From: Streptomyces rhizosphaerihabitans | GTDB lineage: Bacteria; Actinomycetota; Actinomycetes; Streptomycetales; Streptomycetaceae | Reading direction: 5' to 3' | Assembly: GCF_025399795.1 (NCBI RefSeq) | Contig: NZ_JAODTZ010000042.1 | Location: 1-64,000 of the forward strand | DNA: 64,000 bases | Translations under genes and position numbers: made by a program | Notes under the pieces: model-generated | Database searches by the model: none | What the model saw: the letters and a program-made list of their open reading frames with translations, nothing else | What the model was told of the DNA's origin: nothing | Shown here: positions 61,017 to 64,000 of the stretch, one piece after another | Numbering within the stretch: position 1 is the first letter of the stretch | Layout: the number at the start of each line of letters is the position of its first letter

Positions 61017-61679
61017 ATGCCCGACTCACCACCCGCCTCACCGGCACCCGCCCCACCGCCCGCCGATGCCAGTCGTGAACGCATCATCGCGGCCGCCACC
61101 TCCCTCTTCGCCGACCACGGCTACGACGGCACCAGCACCCGCCGGATCGCCGCCGAGGCAGGGCTGAACATGGCCACCGTCGCGTACCACGTCGGCGGGA
61201 AGCCGGACCTCTACCGGGAGGTCATGCTCCGCGCCCACCTCGCCGAGCAGCGGGTGCTGACGGACGCGCTGGTCGCGTTCCGGGCGCTCGCGCCCACCGA
61301 TCCGGTCGCGGCCGTCACCGGCCTGGTCGACCGGTACCTCGACTTCTGCCTCGACCAGCCGCACGTCCCGGCCCTGTGGATGCGCCGCTGGCTCTCCGAC
61401 GCCGCCGAGTTCGCGGATCTGGAGGCCGCCTACGCGCGCCCGCTGATCGAATCGGTCCGCGACACGGTGCGCGAGGCCGTCCCGGCCGTACTGCCGGCCG
61501 GGTCCGCCGCGCCCGCCGACATCGAGATGACCGTCTGGACGGTGCTGTGGAGCACCCACGGCTTCTGCCGCTCGGGCATCCGCGCCGAGGTCCCGCGCTT
61601 CCGCGCCCACCTGCGCGCTCTCGTCCTGCGGGATCTCGGGCTCGCCGCCGAGGAACCGCGCGACCAGGGGTGCGGATGA
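61017..61679 (+). CDS. TetR-family transcriptional regulator
   Basis: The product has 220 residues. HTH: RERIIAAATSLFADHGYDGTSTRRIAAEAGLNMATVAYHVGGKPDLYREVM, about residues 20-70. The C-terminal domain is of the type with LARLVDRYLDFCL..LWMRRWLSDA. It starts an operon in which each gene overlaps the next by four bases (ATGA), so it very likely regulates the transporter and decarboxylase. Confidence 0.9.
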   Translation: MPDSPPASPAPAPPPADASRERIIAAATSLFADHGYDGTSTRRIAAEAGLNMATVAYHVGGKPDLYREVMLRAHLAEQRVLTDALVAFRALAPTDPVAAVTGLVDRYLDFCLDQPHVPALWMRRWLSDAAEFADLEAAYARPLIESVRDTVREAVPAVLPAGSAAPADIEMTVWTVLWSTHGFCRSGIRAEVPRFRAHLRALVLRDLGLAAEEPRDQGCG

Positions 61680-63043
61680 CGACCGCCCTGGTCCCCCCGA
61701 CCACCGACGGCGAACTCACCCGACGCCGTCTCTTCGTCTACGGCCTCGGCTCGGTCGGCACCGGCATCTTCTCCACCGTCCCCGGCCTGCTGCTGCTCTA
61801 CTTCATGACCGACGCGCTGGGCGTCCCGGCAGGCATCGCCGGACTCGTGGTCGCCCTGCCCAAGGCATGGGACGCCGTGTTCAACCCCCTCGTCGGTGCC
61901 GCCAGCGACCGTGAGGCCGTCCGTACCGGCCGACGGACCCGGCTGCTCGTCGCCGGCGGGCTCGCGCTGCCCGCCGCGTTCGCCGCGATGTTCCTGTCCC
62001 CGATGACCGGCACAGGTGCGGCGGTCTGGGTGACCGTCACCTTCGTTCTGGCCGCGAGCGCCTTCTCGTTGTTCCAGGTGCCGTACGTCGCCCTGCCCGC
62101 CGAGATGTCGTCCGTACCGGCCGTCCGCACCAGGATCATGGTCTGGCGGATCGTCTTCCTGACCCTGGGCATCCTCGTCGCGGGCGGCGCGGCCCCGCTC
62201 GTGGTCGGCGTCGCGGGTGGCGGCCGTACGGGATACGGAGCGATGGGCCTGGCCGTGGGCCTTGTCATCGCGGTGGTCCTGATGGTGCCCGCCCTCGGCA
62301 CCCGCTGGGTGCGCTCACGACCCGGACCCGAACCCCTCGGCCTGGTCGCGGCCTTCCGCACCGCACGCGGCAACCGGGCGTTCTTCGCGCTGCTCGCCTC
62401 CTTCGTGCTGCAGGCCGCCGCCGTCGCGATCATGCTCGCGGCCGCACCGTACGTCGCCACCTACCGCCTGGGCGGCTACGGCCTGACCTCGATGCTCTTC
62501 GTCTGCCTGGTCGCGCCCAGCGCCGTCGCCGTCCCGCTCTGGGCCAAGGCCGCCGGACGCTGGGGGCGGCTGCGCTGCCTCACGGTCGCGACCTGCGGTT
62601 ACGCCGCCGGCGCGGTGGCCCTGCTCCCGGCGGCAGGCAGTGGCAGCGGCACCGCGGCGATCGCCCTGACGCTCGCGCTCTGCGGGCTGCTGGGCGTCTG
62701 CTACGCGGCCCTGCAGGTCCTGCCGCTCGCCCTGCTGCCCGACACGGTGCACGCCGACAAGGCCAGGACCGGCCAGGTCCAGTCCGGTGCGTTCACCGGA
62801 CTGTGGACGGCCGGTGAGACCGTCGGCCTCGCGGCCGGCCCCGGCGCGTACTCGATCGCCCTGGCCGCCACCGGCTTCGTCTCCTCGACCCTGGACCATC
62901 CGGTCGCCCAGACCGCCACCGCGCGAACCGGCATCCTTCTGGGCTTCAGCCTGGTCCCCGCCCTGCTCATGCTGCTCTCCCTGCCCGCCCTGCGCGCCTA
63001 CGGCCGCCGCCGCGCCGCCCAAGAAACGGAAACCGCCCGATGA
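61676..63043 (+). CDS. MFS transporter, GPH/MFS_2 type
   Basis: The product has 455 residues with twelve membrane helices. The N-terminus LFVYGLGSVGTGIFSTVPGLLLLYFMTD and the motif VFNPLVGAASDREAVRTGRRTRLLVAGG are typical of the glycoside-pentoside-hexuronide:cation group, as is VPYVALPAEMSSVPAVRTRIMVWRIVF. It overlaps the TetR stop and the decarboxylase start (ATGA both). With an amine- or lipid-metabolising PLP enzyme downstream, it may move that enzyme's substrate rather than a sugar. Confidence 0.9.
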   Translation: MTTALVPPTTDGELTRRRLFVYGLGSVGTGIFSTVPGLLLLYFMTDALGVPAGIAGLVVALPKAWDAVFNPLVGAASDREAVRTGRRTRLLVAGGLALPAAFAAMFLSPMTGTGAAVWVTVTFVLAASAFSLFQVPYVALPAEMSSVPAVRTRIMVWRIVFLTLGILVAGGAAPLVVGVAGGGRTGYGAMGLAVGLVIAVVLMVPALGTRWVRSRPGPEPLGLVAAFRTARGNRAFFALLASFVLQAAAVAIMLAAAPYVATYRLGGYGLTSMLFVCLVAPSAVAVPLWAKAAGRWGRLRCLTVATCGYAAGAVALLPAAGSGSGTAAIALTLALCGLLGVCYAALQVLPLALLPDTVHADKARTGQVQSGAFTGLWTAGETVGLAAGPGAYSIALAATGFVSSTLDHPVAQTATARTGILLGFSLVPALLMLLSLPALRAYGRRRAAQETETAR

Positions 63044-64000
63044 CGACTCCTCAGCAGGCCACCGTCCCCGCCCAGGCGGCCCACCCCGGCCTGCCCGAGA
63101 CCGGCCGCTCCGGCGCCGACCTGCTCGCCGAACTCGCCGTCCTCACCGCCGCCGACCTGCCCACCCGAGGCGGGCACACCACCGCCTACGTCTACGACAG
63201 CGGGCGTCCCGAGGTACGCGAGGCCGCCGAGCGGGCCTACCTGACGATGATGGAGGTCAACGGTCTCGACCCGACTGCGTTCCCCAGCATCGTCGCCCTC
63301 GAACGCCAGGTCGTCGGGGCGACCGCCGCCCGTCTCGGCGGCGACGACACCACTCCCGGCATCTTCACCAGCGGCGGAACCGAGTCGATCATCCTCGCTG
63401 TGAAGGCCGCCCGGGACGCCCGCCCGGACGTTCTCGCCCCGGAGATCGTCGTCCCGGTCACCGCCCATGCCGCGTTCCACAAGGCAGGCAGCTATCTGCG
63501 GGTCACCGTTCGCAGCGCACCCGTCGACCCCACGACCTACCGGGCCGACCCTGCGGCCATGGCTGCGCTCTGCAACGAGAACACGGTCCTCGTCGTCGCC
63601 TCCGCCCCGTCCTACGCCCACGGCGTCATCGACCCCGTCGCGGAGATAGCCGCCGACGCCGCCGCCCGCGGCATCCCCTGTCACGTCGACGCCTGCGTCG
63701 GCGGCTGGCTGCTGCCGTGGCTCGCCGAGGCCGGTGCGCCCGTCCCGGCCTTCGACCTCTCCGTCCCAGGCGTCACCTCGCTCTCCTGCGACCTGCACAA
63801 GTTCGGCTACGCCCCCAAGGGCGCCTCCGTGCTGCTGTTCCGCGACGAGGCCCTGCGCCTCAACGCCTACTACGCCTGCGCCGCCTGGCCCGGCTACAGC
63901 GTCGTCAACTCCACGATCCAGAGCAGCAAGGGAGCCGGACCACTCGCCGGGGCGTGGGCCACGCTGCAGGCCCTCGGCGCCGACGGCTACCGCGAACTCG
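63040..64000 (+). CDS. PLP-dependent decarboxylase/lyase, sphingosine-1-phosphate-lyase-like (3' end outside window)
   Basis: The first 320 residues are visible; the gene runs off the right edge. PLP motifs are SGGTES at 111-116, HVDACVGG at 215-222 and DLHKFGYAPKGAS, with Lys254 forming the internal aldimine. The order RPEVREAAERAYLTMMEVNGLDPTAFPSI and AYYACAAWPGYSVVNSTIQSSKG is that of the pyridoxal-dependent decarboxylase group II, closest to sphingosine-1-phosphate lyase-like bacterial enzymes. The partners TetR and MFS share ATGA overlaps with it. The substrate may be a phosphorylated long-chain base or an amino acid. Confidence 0.88.
   Translation, partial: MTTPQQATVPAQAAHPGLPETGRSGADLLAELAVLTAADLPTRGGHTTAYVYDSGRPEVREAAERAYLTMMEVNGLDPTAFPSIVALERQVVGATAARLGGDDTTPGIFTSGGTESIILAVKAARDARPDVLAPEIVVPVTAHAAFHKAGSYLRVTVRSAPVDPTTYRADPAAMAALCNENTVLVVASAPSYAHGVIDPVAEIAADAAARGIPCHVDACVGGWLLPWLAEAGAPVPAFDLSVPGVTSLSCDLHKFGYAPKGASVLLFRDEALRLNAYYACAAWPGYSVVNSTIQSSKGAGPLAGAWATLQALGADGYREL

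Overview
The window is high-GC DNA with Streptomyces-type genes throughout: short intergenic spaces, many GTG starts, ATGA/GTGA stop-start overlaps, paired GAF-ANTAR regulators, an ECF sigma factor with a SnoaL-like tail, a DUF574 methyltransferase and a GH54-CBM13 secreted glycosidase. It is most likely a chromosome segment of a Streptomyces or close relative. No rRNA, tRNA, CRISPR or replication origin was seen.

Layout. 0.1-3.8 kb: a MarR regulator divergent from a YceI protein with two matching operators between them, then an NDH-2-like flavoprotein and an ECF41-type sigma factor. 3.9-11.5 kb: a B12-centred block. A broken IS5-type transposase lies next to a cobalamin riboswitch that leads cbtB-cbtA (cobalt uptake). 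Remnants of metE and a RamB-like regulator follow, then the methylmalonyl-CoA mutase operon mutA-mutB-meaB, read leftwards. 11.6-19.1 kb: a NUDIX hydrolase, a 1387-residue nitrate reductase fused to a CysJ-like flavoprotein, an M24-type protein and a membrane protein. 19.3-22.9 kb: half an MFS transporter, a cold-shock protein, a secreted lamin-tail protein with a His-rich tail, and a sugar-binding protein with an internal deletion. 23.1-26.8 kb: a type III polyketide synthase locus with UbiA, an ICMT-like methyltransferase and an FAD monooxygenase. 27-32 kb: a Doc-like toxin-antitoxin pair, DUF574, an MFS gene broken by one in-frame stop, and an alpha/beta-hydrolase-fold protein behind a possible leader peptide.

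32.3-38.3 kb: a lipoprotein L,D-transpeptidase, then a glycerolipid-looking group (lipid kinase, alkyl-DHAP-synthase-like flavoprotein, TetR, GlpD). 38.4-46 kb: a 166-bp MITE-like element whose end supplies a gene's stop codon, DUF1275, a PASTA-like membrane protein with a Pro-Lys spacer, YihY, and the GH54 enzyme.

46.3-55.5 kb is the most unusual part: seven closely packed genes on one strand encoding a PEP-synthase-like phosphotransferase, a nucleotidyltransferase, an acyl-reductase-like SDR, an NDK-domain protein, an AfsA-type double hot-dog enzyme, a variant UbiA and a nitroreductase. I read it as an undescribed small-molecule pathway that may make and transfer an alkyl diphosphate, but only the domain calls and operon structure are seen; the chemistry is inference. 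55.9-59.4 kb holds three GAF-ANTAR proteins, a STAS-like protein and a small membrane protein. 60.0-64.0 kb holds a DUF4142 protein and a TetR-MFS-PLP decarboxylase operon that runs off the right edge.

The first half is rich in gene decay (IS5, metE, ramB, MFS, sugar-binding protein, RibD-like and a second MFS), which suggests a plastic, accessory region of the chromosome.
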